Below are positions 34,563 to 45,495 of a stretch of DNA of 64,000 nucleotides, one piece after another. The stretch is from Tillandsia leiboldiana. Its lineage: Eukaryota > Streptophyta > Magnoliopsida > Poales > Bromeliaceae. Location: positions 3,173,048 to 3,237,047 of the forward strand of contig CM055062.1 in assembly GCA_029204045.2 (NCBI GenBank), given 5' to 3'. The notes beneath the pieces are model-generated. The model worked only from the letters and a program-made list of their open reading frames with translations, did not search any database and was not told where the DNA came from. Every line of letters starts with the position of its first letter. Within the stretch, counting starts at the first letter, position 1. A program made the position numbers and the translations under genes.

Positions 34563-36090
34563 ACCAAAGAACATAGATGAAGCTCTTCAGGATGACTACT
34601 GGATTAAAGCAATGCAGGAAGAGCTCCATCAATTTGAGCGAAACAAAGTCTGGGAATTAACGAAGCATCCAAAGCAACATAATGTGATAGGTACCAAATG
34701 GATTTTCAAGAACAAGAAAAATGAGGATGGTACTATCATCAGGAACAAGGCACGATTAGTTGCTCAAGGCTACTCTCAAGTAGAAGGTATAGACTTTGAT
34801 GAAACTTTCGCCCCTGTAGCTAGACTCGAGTCCATTCGTATACTATTTGCTATTGCTTGTCATTTTAAAATCAAATTATTTCAAATGGACGTTAAGAGCG
34901 CGTTTCTAAATGATTTTTTAAATGAGGAAGTTTATGTGGCTCAACCGAAAGGTTTTGTGGACCATAAACAACCTAACCATGTTTTTTGTTTGAAAAAGGC
35001 TCTTTACGGTCTGAAACAAGCACCGCGAGCATGGTACGAAAGGTTGACAAAGCACCTTTTGGAAAAGGGCTACACTCGAGGGGGAGCTGACAGGACTCTC
35101 TTTGTGAAGCATTATCAAAATAACTTCATTGTTGCACAAATCTATGTCGATGACATTGTTTTTGGAGCAACAAAGGATAATGATGCCTCTAAATTCGCGG
35201 AGACCATGGAAAGCGAATTTGAGATGTCCATGATGGGCGAATTGACTTTTTTCCTTGGATTGCAAATTAAACAAAATGATGAAGGTATTCACTTGAGTCA
35301 ATCCAAGTATGCAATGGAGTTGGTTAAAAAGTTTGATCTTGAAAATTCAAAGGATTTTCCGACTCCAATGGGGACTAGCCACAAGGGACTTGGAAGTGAT
35401 TCACAAAGTGAGAATGTAGACGAGAAACTGTATCGAAGTATGATTGGAAGTCTACTTTACCTCACGGCTAGTCGCCCGGATATATCCTTTAGTGTTGGGA
35501 TTTGCGCGAGATATCAATCAGCACCAAAGGAGGTTCACCTGAAAGCGGTGAAAAGGATCATCAGGTACATCAAAGGATCAATTAATTTCGGAATTTGGTA
35601 TCCTATGGGAACAAGTTTGGATATTGTTGGATACTCAGATGCCGATTGGGCAGGATCAGTGGATGATTGGAAAAGCACGAGTGGTGCATGCTTCTATCTT
35701 GGCCATTGCCTTGTTGCATGGCACAGTAAAAAGCAGAATTGCATAGCACTCTCGACTGCCGAAGCGGAATACATTTCAGCTGGAAGTTGTTCAACTCAAC
35801 TCATTTGGATGAAAAGCGTATTGAGCGACTTCCGGATTTCAGCATCTTCGGTAATAATTCTTTGTGACAACACAAGTGCAATTAACATTTCTAAAAACCC
35901 TGTGTTGCACTCTAGAACAAAACATATTGAACTTAGATATCATTTTCTTAGAGAGCTAGTTGAATCAAATACTCTTCAACTTTCGTATATTTCAACTGAG
36001 GATCAATTAGCTGACATTTTAACAAAACCTTTGGATCAAAAATGTTTTATTCATTTGCGAAAAGCAATTGGAATGCTTTCCTTGAAATAA
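34560..36090 (+). pseudogene. pol: D reverse transcriptase and RNase H
   Basis: About 510 codons are open. RT motifs: KWIFKNKKNEDGTIIRNKARLVAQGYSQ, QMDVKSAFLND, CLKKALYGLKQAPRAWYE and the catalytic YVDDIVFG near residue 208. RNase H motifs: YSDADWAGS, STAEAEYISAG, CDNTSAINISKNPVLHSRTKHIE and the usual end LADILTKPLD. All catalytic residues I can place are intact. This makes cDNA of the element RNA in particles. It ends at TAA 36088-36090. Confidence 0.94.
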
Positions 36091-37255
36091 ACTTCTGTTT
36101 GAAACCTTTGCTTAGGATAGGTTTTGTTTTTGTTTTTGTTTTGTTCATTATCTATGTTTGTACATAGGACATTAATTGAGCATAGATCATAATTGACTTT
36201 AATTGCATCTTTTCGCACATTTAGAAATTTATTATGCTTTTGCCATCATAATATTTCACTGTTGCAATGATCATTTATGTTAATTAAATCATCTTCTAAG
36301 TGATCAAAGTCAATTTCTCTCTCAATGATCTCTTGGTATAGTCATTATCTTATTTGACTGCTTAGTCGAGTATAAAATCGAGATCAATTTTTGGTTGAAT
36401 ACTTTATATCTTAAATAATTGATAGCCAATTGAGGGGGAGTCAAAGAAATGTAAAATGCTCAAAAGATGTGGAAAGAGTTACATCCCAATGAGGAGTGTG
36501 AAAACTACCACCACATGGAGGCAAGAGCTACCACCTCGGTCGTCCGAGTATTGTGTGCAGCTACCACATGTATACCAAGCATGGTTGTTCAATTTTTGAT
36601 TAAGTAAAATGCATGTTGAAATTCTTGACTCCGTCAAATTTCAAGGTTGGTATAAGGTGGGATTTTAAAGAAAGATGCTCAAAGAGCCACTCTCTTCAAC
36701 AGATTGTCTAGATATATTATCTACCATATTTAGGATTTCAAACATCTATTGATCTTTGTATTTCATTTTCTTTACTGAATTGATGATTTGATAAAGGCAT
36801 TACTCATAGGATCAAGTTAGATGTAATTGAAGGTGTTCAACTTTAAGGGATTTAATTTTTGTAAATTCTCGTTTCATTTTTGGATATTATTGATAGATTT
36901 GGCATAATCTAATTCTTGTTGTATGAAACGATGATTTTGGTTTAAAGTTGATACACGATTGTGCTTACATACTTTTTCTGGATTTTATGAAAATTTTTCT
37001 AAATTTTTCTGATGAAAAAGTTGGAGCCGATCCGGATCGGGCAAGCTGATCCGGATCCCGAACGCAGGCTTCTTCCTGCGGCTGGCCGATCCGGATCGAA
37101 ATCTCAATCCGATCCGGATCACGGCTAGGGTTTTAATAAGAACAAGACGGTTTTGATTTTTTTTACCTTAATCTTTTGTTCTCAAGTCTCTAGAGCCTCT
37201 CTCTCTAGAAATATTGCACCTTGGAGCTTTCCTAACTCAAGTTCTTAGAATACAA
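36091..37255 (+). promoter_or_regulatory. D 3' region with internal palindromes and first polypurine tract
   Basis: This non-coding stretch has a GAGGGGGAG tract at 36432-36440 and, at 37029-37120, four GATCCGGATC palindromes, the motif of the U3 cluster, including the shared extension CCGGATCCCGAACG. A TTTTAATAAG (37130-37139) and a CT-rich leader (37195-37208) follow. It looks like a promoter unit ahead of the third ORF (inference). Confidence 0.55.
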
Positions 37256-37639
37256 GTAAGTTTTGTTGATCAAATCTCGATTTTTCACCGTTCTTGTTTT
37301 TCCTCCTCAAAACGTGATGAATTTCTTGGATCAATTTCGTTTGTGGATGGTTTTTGATCAAATTTTTTTTGAAATAAGAACTCTGGGTAGATTAGTTTTG
37401 ATTATATGCTAGGTATTCTCCTGATTAACGGATTTTTAGGCTTCGATTTCTAAAATTTCGGTTTTAGGGCATATAATAAGGATTTTCGGAAATCATGCAA
37501 TTGATCTATTTCTAAAATTCCTTTTGCAAAACTAATTTGATTCTTAGTCTCTCTACATGATTATGATTGTTTGGGTACAATTTTTCAAATCTTTGAAAAA
37601 TTAACAATTTATCATGTGTTCTTGAGTTGGTCTTCACAG
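37256..37639 (+). other. Candidate 384-bp intron before D's third ORF
   Basis: It starts ACAA|GTAAGT and ends TTGGTCTTCACAG|G, is T-rich throughout like plant introns, and has a TTAAC branch-point candidate at 37601. The third ORF starts 25 bases after it. Confidence 0.5.
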
Positions 37640-37664
37640 GATACATTTTTCACTAGCAATCAAA

Positions 37665-38378
37665 ATGGTGATCACTTGGATTATTTTCTTACTTGCTGCC
37701 ATGGTACATGTCAAGGATACTGCCAAGCCTAAGAAGGCTAAGAAAGCGAAGAAGACTAAAGATGATTCTGACACTGAATCAGAGACGGAGTCGACTGACT
37801 GGGATAACATCGAAATCGAGGGAACTGTCCCCATTATCTCCAAAGGGAAAGCAACTGCTGAAGCTTCAATGCCTACTACTGCTAAAAAGGGCAAAGCCCC
37901 AATAGAAGAAACCTCTGGGAAGACAAGAAGAAAAGGTGTTGCTCGCAAAAGAGGGTGTGCTCAAGGAATCTCCATTGAGCAACCAGCTGCTAGCCAAGCA
38001 CCTCCACAAGACTTTATCAGCTCGGCTAGGATTAAAGAAAATGAAGAGGGAAGTGGAATTCAAATTACTGAATCCCTCTCTAGAGCATACTCTGTACCTA
38101 ACGAATCCGCATGGACTGAAAACCAGCATGCATCATCTGCCTCTACAACTCGTCCAGCGACTTCCAAGAGAAACGCTCTAGAAGCTACTGTATTGGCCGC
38201 CATTCATCAGGACCAAAGAAGACTTTCTGCTGACCAAGAGAGATTGGCATTAGGTCTCCGACAAATGGCCGCTGACCAAAAACAGATGAAAAAGAAATGT
38301 TCCAAATTATCGCGAATGCTGAAAGGAATCTTGAACAAGATAGACGATACTAGCTCAGACAGTTCTGATTTGGCTTGA
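37665..38378 (+). CDS. D third ORF (env-position protein, function unknown)
   Basis: The 237-codon ORF sits between pol and the 3' LTR, where some Sireviruses carry an env-like ORF. It has a hydrophobic N-terminus (VITWIIFLLAAMVHV, signal or anchor), a Lys-rich run (KPKKAKKAKKTK), an acidic run (DDSDTESETES), a Ser/Pro/Thr-rich middle and a helical C-terminus (QDQRRLSADQERLALGLRQMAADQKQMKKK) likely to form a coiled coil. The start context CAAAATGG is good. No stop or frameshift breaks it, unlike gag-pol in the same element. I know no biochemical function; similarity to true envelope proteins is not visible. Confidence 0.65.
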   Translation: MVITWIIFLLAAMVHVKDTAKPKKAKKAKKTKDDSDTESETESTDWDNIEIEGTVPIISKGKATAEASMPTTAKKGKAPIEETSGKTRRKGVARKRGCAQGISIEQPAASQAPPQDFISSARIKENEEGSGIQITESLSRAYSVPNESAWTENQHASSASTTRPATSKRNALEATVLAAIHQDQRRLSADQERLALGLRQMAADQKQMKKKCSKLSRMLKGILNKIDDTSSDSSDLA

Positions 38379-39082
38379 TCTTTTATGCTCTAACCCTTAT
38401 CGTTTCTATTGCAAGTTTTTAAGTTTTAGGTTTTAGTTTTAGTTCTCAGGATTTTCTTGTTTCTGATCTATTTAACTCTCCTTAAATTTTTGGTAATTTT
38501 GGCTTTGTTTGTGACAAAAAGGGGGAGAGAGTTTAGAGAGAACTTGAACAATGATGATGTGAATGTGTGAACATCAAGGTAAGTATCACTTCAACTTTGA
38601 CTTCGGTGAAAGGTAAGTATCACAACTTTGGTTTTTATCTTGTGATTTGTTGCATGTTCCTACTAACTATTCGACTAACTATTTGGACATGTATTATTAC
38701 TAACAAGTTGTTGATTACTAACAAAGCAAAGTTATGACATTTGGAATTTTATTGCTTAGAAGATATGTCAATGTGTGATTGTGATCTTATTACATATCTG
38801 CATTACTCAATGTCATGGTGAGCATAAACTCTATCTCTGTTAGGTTTTGAATGCTAAATATTCTTGAGGTATCTAACGATCTCTTTTTGTCAAGAATGAT
38901 TTCTTTGTGCAGAGAGTACAGATGTCTAAGTCTAGAGTCTGTTTTAGGAGTTTATCTCATGTTTTTAAATTTTTTGGATCTCCATTGTAAATTTTTGTTG
39001 TATGGTGATAGCAACAAAAATATCTTTTTGAATTTTCTTTAGTGGATCTGTGTTTTGTCACGAAATCGCCAAAGGGGGAGAT
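38379..39082 (+). promoter_or_regulatory. D 3' untranslated region with two polypurine tracts
   Basis: TTTGTGACAAAAAGGGGGAGAGAG lies near 38507-38530 and the LTR-adjacent CGCCAAAGGGGGAGATT at 39068-39083. The second primes plus-strand synthesis. Multiple such tracts are a known Sirevirus feature. The T-rich stretch between has no gene. Confidence 0.8.
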
Positions 39083-40378
39083 TGTTACGGAATTTGAGTT
39101 GGCGTAGTTTCGCGAAAGGTTCAAGTCTTGAAGATTGAAGGTGAAGAAAGTTGGATCATTTAACTCAATCTCAAGAAAGAAGAATTCAAAAGGATCAGGT
39201 ATGTTTAACTAAAGATTATTGGTGATCCGAATACTTCTTGTAGTGTAGAAACACCTGGAAGAGTTTTTAATTGCATAAAAATCAAAAACTGGTGTTCGGA
39301 CATGTTCAGGATCCGGATCAGAGCCAGCAATCCGGATCCCGAAGGTTGTTGTTTCATACATTACTTCAATCCGGATCGCAGCATCTCACGATCCGGATCC
39401 CGAACGTTGAGTTTTCTGAATTGTATGAACGATCCAGATCAGGCATTCCGATCCGGATCCCGAACGGTTGTTTTTCTGGAAACCGTCTTTCTTGCTTCTG
39501 CAATCCGGATCGCCCAAATCCGATCCGGATCGCCGTCCGTAAAAATTCCAGAAATATTAGGTTTTTGATTCTTATCTCCTTCCAAATGTTTCTAACCTAT
39601 AAATAGACCTTATGACTCTTTTTCTAGGGCAATCCAAATGAGGCCGATAAAAGGAATATAGCCGTCATATTCATATATCATTTTATACGGCCTAAGATCC
39701 ACATATAGAGAAGAAAGGAGATCATTAGAGAATACTCTATGTTTCTTCATCTATATTGATTAGTTTGATTCTAGGTTTTCATACTCACATCTTGAGTTGA
39801 ATCAAACTAATGAATACTTAGATGGTATTTCCGATCTATCTTTGATCTAAGTATTCGGCGGATCATCACCACCCAAAAACAACGATTTCCCCAAAATCGG
39901 CACGTGGATTCGCGTGTCCTTGTGGATTCAAGGTTCAACCGCTCTCGTGGATTCGGAGCGAGGCACGTTTGTGGATTCGAAGGGTGCTATTGGGTGAAGA
40001 CCGTGGATTCGGTCGGACGTCGTGGATTCGACGTTGGACGCCGTGGATTCGGCGTTGGGCGCAGATCGTGGATTCGAGAAGCGTCGTGGAGCGAGCGGAG
40101 AAGATCCTCTAGGAGCGTATGGAAAAGGTTGAGTCGTAAGTGTGTACGGTAAATCACCTTGTACGTGTTTTAATTCTAGTGGATTTCTGCCGTGTTATCG
40201 GTCCCGTGGTTTTTTACTCCAGTTTGGAGTTTTTCCACGTAAAAATCTTGCGTGTTATTTTTATTTCCGCATTGGGTTTTTATCGCAACGATTTTTGAGT
40301 GTTTATACGTTTACACCTATTCACCCCCCTCTAGGTGTTTCTTCCCCTATTTAGATCTATATTACATTTAACCCAACA
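39083..40378 (+). repeat. Element D 3' LTR
   Basis: 1296 bp, the same length as the 5' LTR, with the palindrome cluster, TATA box and hairpin array repeated. Three of the differences from the 5' LTR fall in hairpin arms. Confidence 0.95.
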
Positions 40379-43052
40379 ATACTATCACTGATAATCTGGC
40401 GAGTAGAGAATGATCATACTATAACTGATAATCTGATAAGCAGGACATGATCATGCTAAAACTGATAATCTGGCCAGCAGGAAACGATCAAACATAGATC
40501 AATAGAACAGGGTATGCATATATAACACAATCATACTATGCATGATAAATCTATAACAGATATGAAAATGCAGGAAATCAAACAAGCAGGAATATCAAGA
40601 AGGTGCATCAAAGGTAGTACCACGAATATACCCAATCAAATGCCACTGTTGGCCACAAGGGCCTCAGGCTAAACTGCCATGGAGCATAATGACCTCAGGC
40701 TAAACCACTATTGGTCATCGGGGCCTCAGGCCTAAAGCCACTCTTGGACACCCAGCAAGCTATCATAACCCCCACAGGGCTCACGGGTCAATCAGACCTC
40801 TCTACCGGTAAAGAACACCCTGACGGTGGCCAAACCGTCGGTGTGCGTGACTAAAAGCTGGCTCGACACCGCGATCATAATGCTGATGCTCAAACCATGG
40901 TCCACTGAACATATAGACGGCAAGAAGCCGAGGAAAATCCCCACCGGGATACAAGTATAACATGCCACATGCTGAAGTAGTATCTCCTATTCTAAATATG
41001 CAGTGAAGAATAGAGACAGGTATAGAACTATGCTAGTGACCAATCAAGCATGGCATGTGTCCAGGAAATGCATATCTACTGCTGAAGAAGCATGATATAT
41101 CTCAACATGATAAACAAGCAACTGCTGTAATATAAGCATGATGTATAACTACTGCTGGAAATCAAGGCATAACAAAAGCTCATCTGTGGGATCAAGGCTA
41201 TGCAGATGTAAGGATTTTGTGCTGATATGCAAGCAAGTAGTAAGAGCAGGTACAACTCAGTAGCAATCATAATGCTGAATCTCAATCCACGGTCAATAGA
41301 CCGGACAGTCGGCGAGAAGCCGAGGAAATCCCCATCGGGATATCGATACTGATGCAAATCATGCCAAGTACTGAGACTAGAACTCCTATTCTAAACATGC
41401 AGTGAAGAATAGAGTATAACGAAAGGCTCATATGTATAATCAGGCAATATAGCTGAAATGACTGAATGCTGGAATGAAAGCATATAGTAAGGCTAAAGCA
41501 TAGGTTCAGGGCTACACCAAGAACAGGGGTCCGACCTACCACGGCACCCAATAGGGCCGACCTGATAAAACGCGGACCGAAGATAACCCACCTGTATATA
41601 GGAGGAACAACGACTCCACCAGAAGGCTCGTTGGTCGGAGTCAGACTGCAAAGACCTGGATCATGAATACTGATCAGGAAATGACCCACACATATCCAAA
41701 ATCCACTAAATAAACCCTGTTTTGGCTCATTCTCTTAAACGGAGAATCATTTTTACGAGCCGTCACCTCCAGTAGATGACATTCGACTTGCTGAACGTCG
41801 TGCTCACCCATTTGGTCCACTAGTTGCCGAGAACAATGGCGGCGGAGCACGGCTAGGTTTTCGGCCATCTTTGCTCCCGCCGGCCAACCAGGCTGCATGG
41901 GGGCTCGGGCTTGTGTAGGGAGCATGCTAAGAGCCTCATTATGCTACTGCTAAGGGTCTCGGGTCTTGAGAACCATTGGTTAGGGTGCTCTTACCTTGGC
42001 CGGAGTTGGTGAAGAGGGAGGAAGCCGGTTCTTGGTTCCTTCTTCATGCACGGCCTCAGCAAGCTCCCAGAAACTCTCCACAGCCATAGAGGAACTCCTC
42101 AGGAACCTCAGATCAACCTTTGATTGAAGTTGGTTCCATCTTCTTCATCCTCTCACTCTCTCTCCCGAGTTCTCTCTTGGGTTCTCTTTCCTTGGGGTGC
42201 TTTGCACCGGCCACCACAGCTTCTGAGTTTATGCTGGTGGCACAGAGAATTGGTGGAGAAAGCTTGGGACCAACATTGGCTCTTCGAGTTCCCCCACAAG
42301 GTTTCCCAAGAACCAAGCTTATTAATGGGTTTATTAACTTCCTTCTTTGACCACAACCCCGGGCTGCCCTTCCAACTTCCACAGCAGCATTCGTGGGCTC
42401 TTAAGGTCGGCAGAAGCCCATCATCAAAGCCCCAAAGGCTTTGGCCAAAGTTATTTGAAGAAAAAGCGATAATTTGACACTTTTCGCGCATTCCGAGACA
42501 ACCTGATCGTCGAACTGCGAAACAGACTTCGCCACGACGTCCGGCTCGTCGAGACCTATCAAGTAGTGTATTCATTTGCTTGATTTGGTGCTCGAATAAA
42601 ATCTCGGGCCATCTAGTTCGGTAAAGTGCGGTACATTGCACGCACTCCGATGCACCCGGGTTGCCAAACGCGAAATCCGTCAATGCTATTGTGCTCAGAA
42701 CGTCAAAATTAGCTAGGTTCGACTACTCATACCCCTATGCCAGGGTTCCAGACAGTGAACGGCCGATGATGGTCGAAAGGCCATTAAAAATAGAGGTTAC
42801 TATTCACAACTTAAGTTGTGGGGCCCGCGGTTTCTTTGTTGATTTCTGGAAGATCCGACCGTTGGATCGTCGACAAGTGAATATGAATCTTTCATGTTTC
42901 GACGAGACGGTTGCAATGGTAAGCTCGGATTTTCGAGATCAGACCCCGATCAAAAAGCGATATTTTTGGGGCTTTATTTATTACTTTCTGCTATTAATTA
43001 ATCCAGAATTTATTTAAACCTTTTTTTTTTAATTCACGGTTACTACACAAGA

Positions 43053-45495
43053 TGCCTAGTAGGTGTGTAAACACTGTCTAAAGACAGTCATCATGTCCAA
43101 TTTACAATTTGATCCATAACAATTTCTTAATTGCATAAAAACACTAACATTATCGCTCGTTTCGACTCGTTCTTGAAATCCGGGAATCCAAAAGTTGCGC
43201 CGTAACTTTCAGCGCGTCCGTTACGACAAGACCAAGGCCGTGCTCACAAGATTTGGCCGAGACCAGGCCCATTAACAAAGTTGGCCCATAAACATTAGGG
43301 TTCCATTCACAACTATGCTAAAGCTTAACATATACTTGATCAAATTAAGAGTTAACTAGAGCATGGTGTTAAGCATGGACTAGGGACAGTGGGGCTCACC
43401 TGAGGCTTGCCGGAGACTGGCCGGAACAGTGGCCGGAGCAGCACCACCAAAGTGCCCAAGCTCGGGTTGGGTGCACTTGGAACAACACAGGCTCAGACCT
43501 GCACCAGAGGGGAGCACCAATTACATGAGGGTCCCAGAAGATGTTTGGTCCATGTGGGGTCGAGCCCCGGCGGCCGGAGGCGGCGGCGGCCGGAGACAAG
43601 CCCGAGGTTCACATCTCGGGTGCAATTATTGGAACCAACTTACAGGGCCACCTTAGCCCAACACAACATGATGGGAGTCACAACATGGGTGTCTAGGTCT
43701 TACCTGTAGAGGTGGCCGAAGCCCGGACCGCCGGAGATGGCCGGAGTCCGACTCGAGTGCAGTCTCGGGTGCAACCCTGGAATTCAGAATCCCGACGTTA
43801 ATAAACCCATGCAAAGCCTCCGTCGACCTCTAAATGCTAAAGTAGGCCTACCTGGGTGGTTTTCCGGTGGCGGAGAGCGCCGACAACGCGCGGCGGCGGA
43901 GCTCGGTTGAAGCTCCAAATCCGTTAATGGTGGATTCCGGCCGAGCACCTCCGAGCCGGTGCAACTTGGACCAAATGTTTCCACTTGGCTCCAGGAGGCT
44001 TCTGGTGATGATGTCCGGAGGTGGGAGGCAGCGGCGGCGCCGGACGGCCGAGATCGGCCGAGGTTGAAGAAGACTGAAACTAGGGCAACTTCGGTTGGCC
44101 CCGATCTTCAACCGATGGCCCTCCAACTTCGTGGAGATGCTGAAGTCGATGAGAGGGCACGAATCAACGGTGCTGATCTGCTTCTTGACGGTCGGATGAC
44201 GGCGGCGTCTGGCGGCGGCCAAAATCAATAATTTCCGGCGACAAAGCTCCCGCCGGCAATCGGGACGGCGGCAGCGGCTCGGGCTGCAACAGGGTGGTGT
44301 CCTTGGTGTCAGCAGCACACCGGACATGCCCAAATGCCAAAACTAAATGAAAAGTTCCAAGAACTTACCTTCGCCGGAAAGATGGAGGAAGAAGATCGTC
44401 TCCCGCGGCGGCGCACGGCGGCGGCTGTGGCTGGGTCCACCTCAGCTCGGCTGCGGCTCCACGGGGAACTCCACAGGGAAGGACTTGGCCAACCAGGTTC
44501 CTCCCGAGCACCTTCCTTTCCCAAGAACCCGAGATCAAGGTGGTTCTTGATCCTTCCTCTCCGGCGACGGGTGACGGCTGGTGCGGCTAGCGAGGAGTGC
44601 GGCGAGGGAGAGGGGGTTGTTGGGAGCTACGGCTGTGGCTGAGGGCTACGGGGTTCTAGGTTTAAAACCCTAGCCCTAGCTCGGGTATACACCTGCATAT
44701 ATAGGTATAGTGCAACTTTGCAATTTAATCCCCCTAAGCCACCTCATTTGCAACCCAGTCCCTCACAACAAAAATATCTCACATCCCAGTCCTTCTCCAA
44801 GGTGTGGCACGCAAAACGAGGCAAGAAGTATAGGGTTTTATGTGCAAAAAGCCGCATTTTCACCGTATTTCACGCTTTTCGAGGCGTTCTGGTCGTCGAA
44901 ATGAAAAATGGACTTCGCCACGACGTCCGGCTCGACTAGACCTATCAGGTAGCGATTTCTGATTTCCGAGAAACTGCCCGGATAAAAAACTCGGTCCATA
45001 AAATACCGTTCTGAATTACAGTTATCGCGCTTTTCGAGACTCTAGAGTCGTCAAACGGAAATTCCGTTAGTGCCATTGCGTTCAGAACGACGAAACCGTT
45101 CAAATCGACTACTTGAAGTGGTATGATCGGTTTCCAGACGGCGATTTGGCGAACGTTAGCACTTAGGGGTATTCAAAATTAGGGTTCACTATTCATCTAC
45201 AGTCCCAAGCACTATTCACTTAAGTCGCGGGTCCCGCCCGCTTCTTCATTGATTTCTGGAAGATCCGACCGTCGTATCTGAACTTGCTTAATATGGTTTT
45301 CACTCGGTTCGGCGAGACGGTCGTGCTGGTGATCTCGGATTTTCGAGATTAGGCTCAGATTGAAAAGCGACATTTTAGCCTCGTAACTGTGCAATTTACA
45401 CTGTAGGAAAAAGGGGGTCACTTATGATTCAAAATTCAACTCGACTTTTATTCCTTCTCTTTTATTTATTTACAATAAAAATTCAAATTCTTACA
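43053..45495 (-). repeat. Element A 5' LTR, second segment (after B)
   Basis: It matches 3094-5536 base for base with about 1-2% difference. It includes A's promoter and the GC-rich block. It ends CAAATTCTTACA at 45495. Confidence 0.93.
44363..44704 (-). promoter_or_regulatory. A promoter (TATA) and candidate first exon with splice donor
   Basis: Sense CTATATATGC at 44695-44704 is the best TATA box, so the start should be near 44665. The next 296 or so bases contain no ATG in the sense direction and end at GCGAAG|GTAAGTTC (donor 44363-44368). This is a near-perfect plant donor. The exon limits are inferred. Confidence 0.55.

Larger units (their letters stand above)
29643..40378 (+). mobile_element. 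Element D: Sirevirus-type Ty1/copia retrotransposon
   Basis: D is 10.7 kb with 1296-bp LTRs (29643-30938 and 39083-40378; about 15 differences by eye, mostly transitions) and the duplication ATACT (29638-29642 and 40379-40383). Order: gag, protease, integrase, RT, RNase H, a long 3' region with an extra ORF, and several polypurine tracts. The copia order, long gag with coiled coil, extra ORF and repeated AAAGGGGGAGA tracts fit the Sirevirus lineage. Two frameshifts and two nonsense codons make this copy defective. Confidence 0.95.
23921..43047 (-). mobile_element. Element B: deleted (LARD-like) gypsy element with 3.3-kb LTRs
   Basis: B has LTRs of 3315 bp (23921-27235) and 3313 bp (28994-43047 without D), about 0.9% different by eye, around a 1.76-kb interior. 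It is flanked by CAAGA (23916-23920, 43048-43052), and A's other LTR shows the empty site. The primer site (28976-28986) puts it on the minus strand. Only the two ends of a gag-pol remain, so it is non-autonomous. Another B-family LTR lies at 1-2069, so the family was recently mobile. Confidence 0.93.
28994..43047 (-). repeat. Element B 5' LTR, interrupted by D
   Basis: The LTR segments are 28994-29642 and 40384-43047. The break falls where B's other LTR reads AGTCATACTATCACTG (about 24575-24590), giving a clean empty site for D and the duplication ATACT. Confidence 0.92.
2070..45495 (-). mobile_element. Element A: Tekay/Del-like Ty3/gypsy chromovirus with nested insertions
   Basis: A is a minus-strand LTR retrotransposon. 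Its 3' LTR (plus-strand left, to 5536) and 5' LTR (22340-45495, about 4.02 kb once B and its duplication are removed) bracket a gag-pol region with the order gag, protease, reverse transcriptase, RNase H, integrase and a C-terminal chromodomain-like tail. That order and tail place it in the chromoviruses; long LTRs suggest the Tekay/Del group (inference). The two LTRs differ by about 1.6% by eye, so it is young. It is interrupted by C (7782-19508) and B (23921-43047). The base after the element reads CTGAG; the matching left duplication is outside the window. Confidence 0.9.

Noticed and set aside
44661..44685. Telomere-like AAACCCTAGCCCTAGC
   Set aside because: Only two imperfect units and not CCCTAAA; it is part of A's LTR next to the TATA box.
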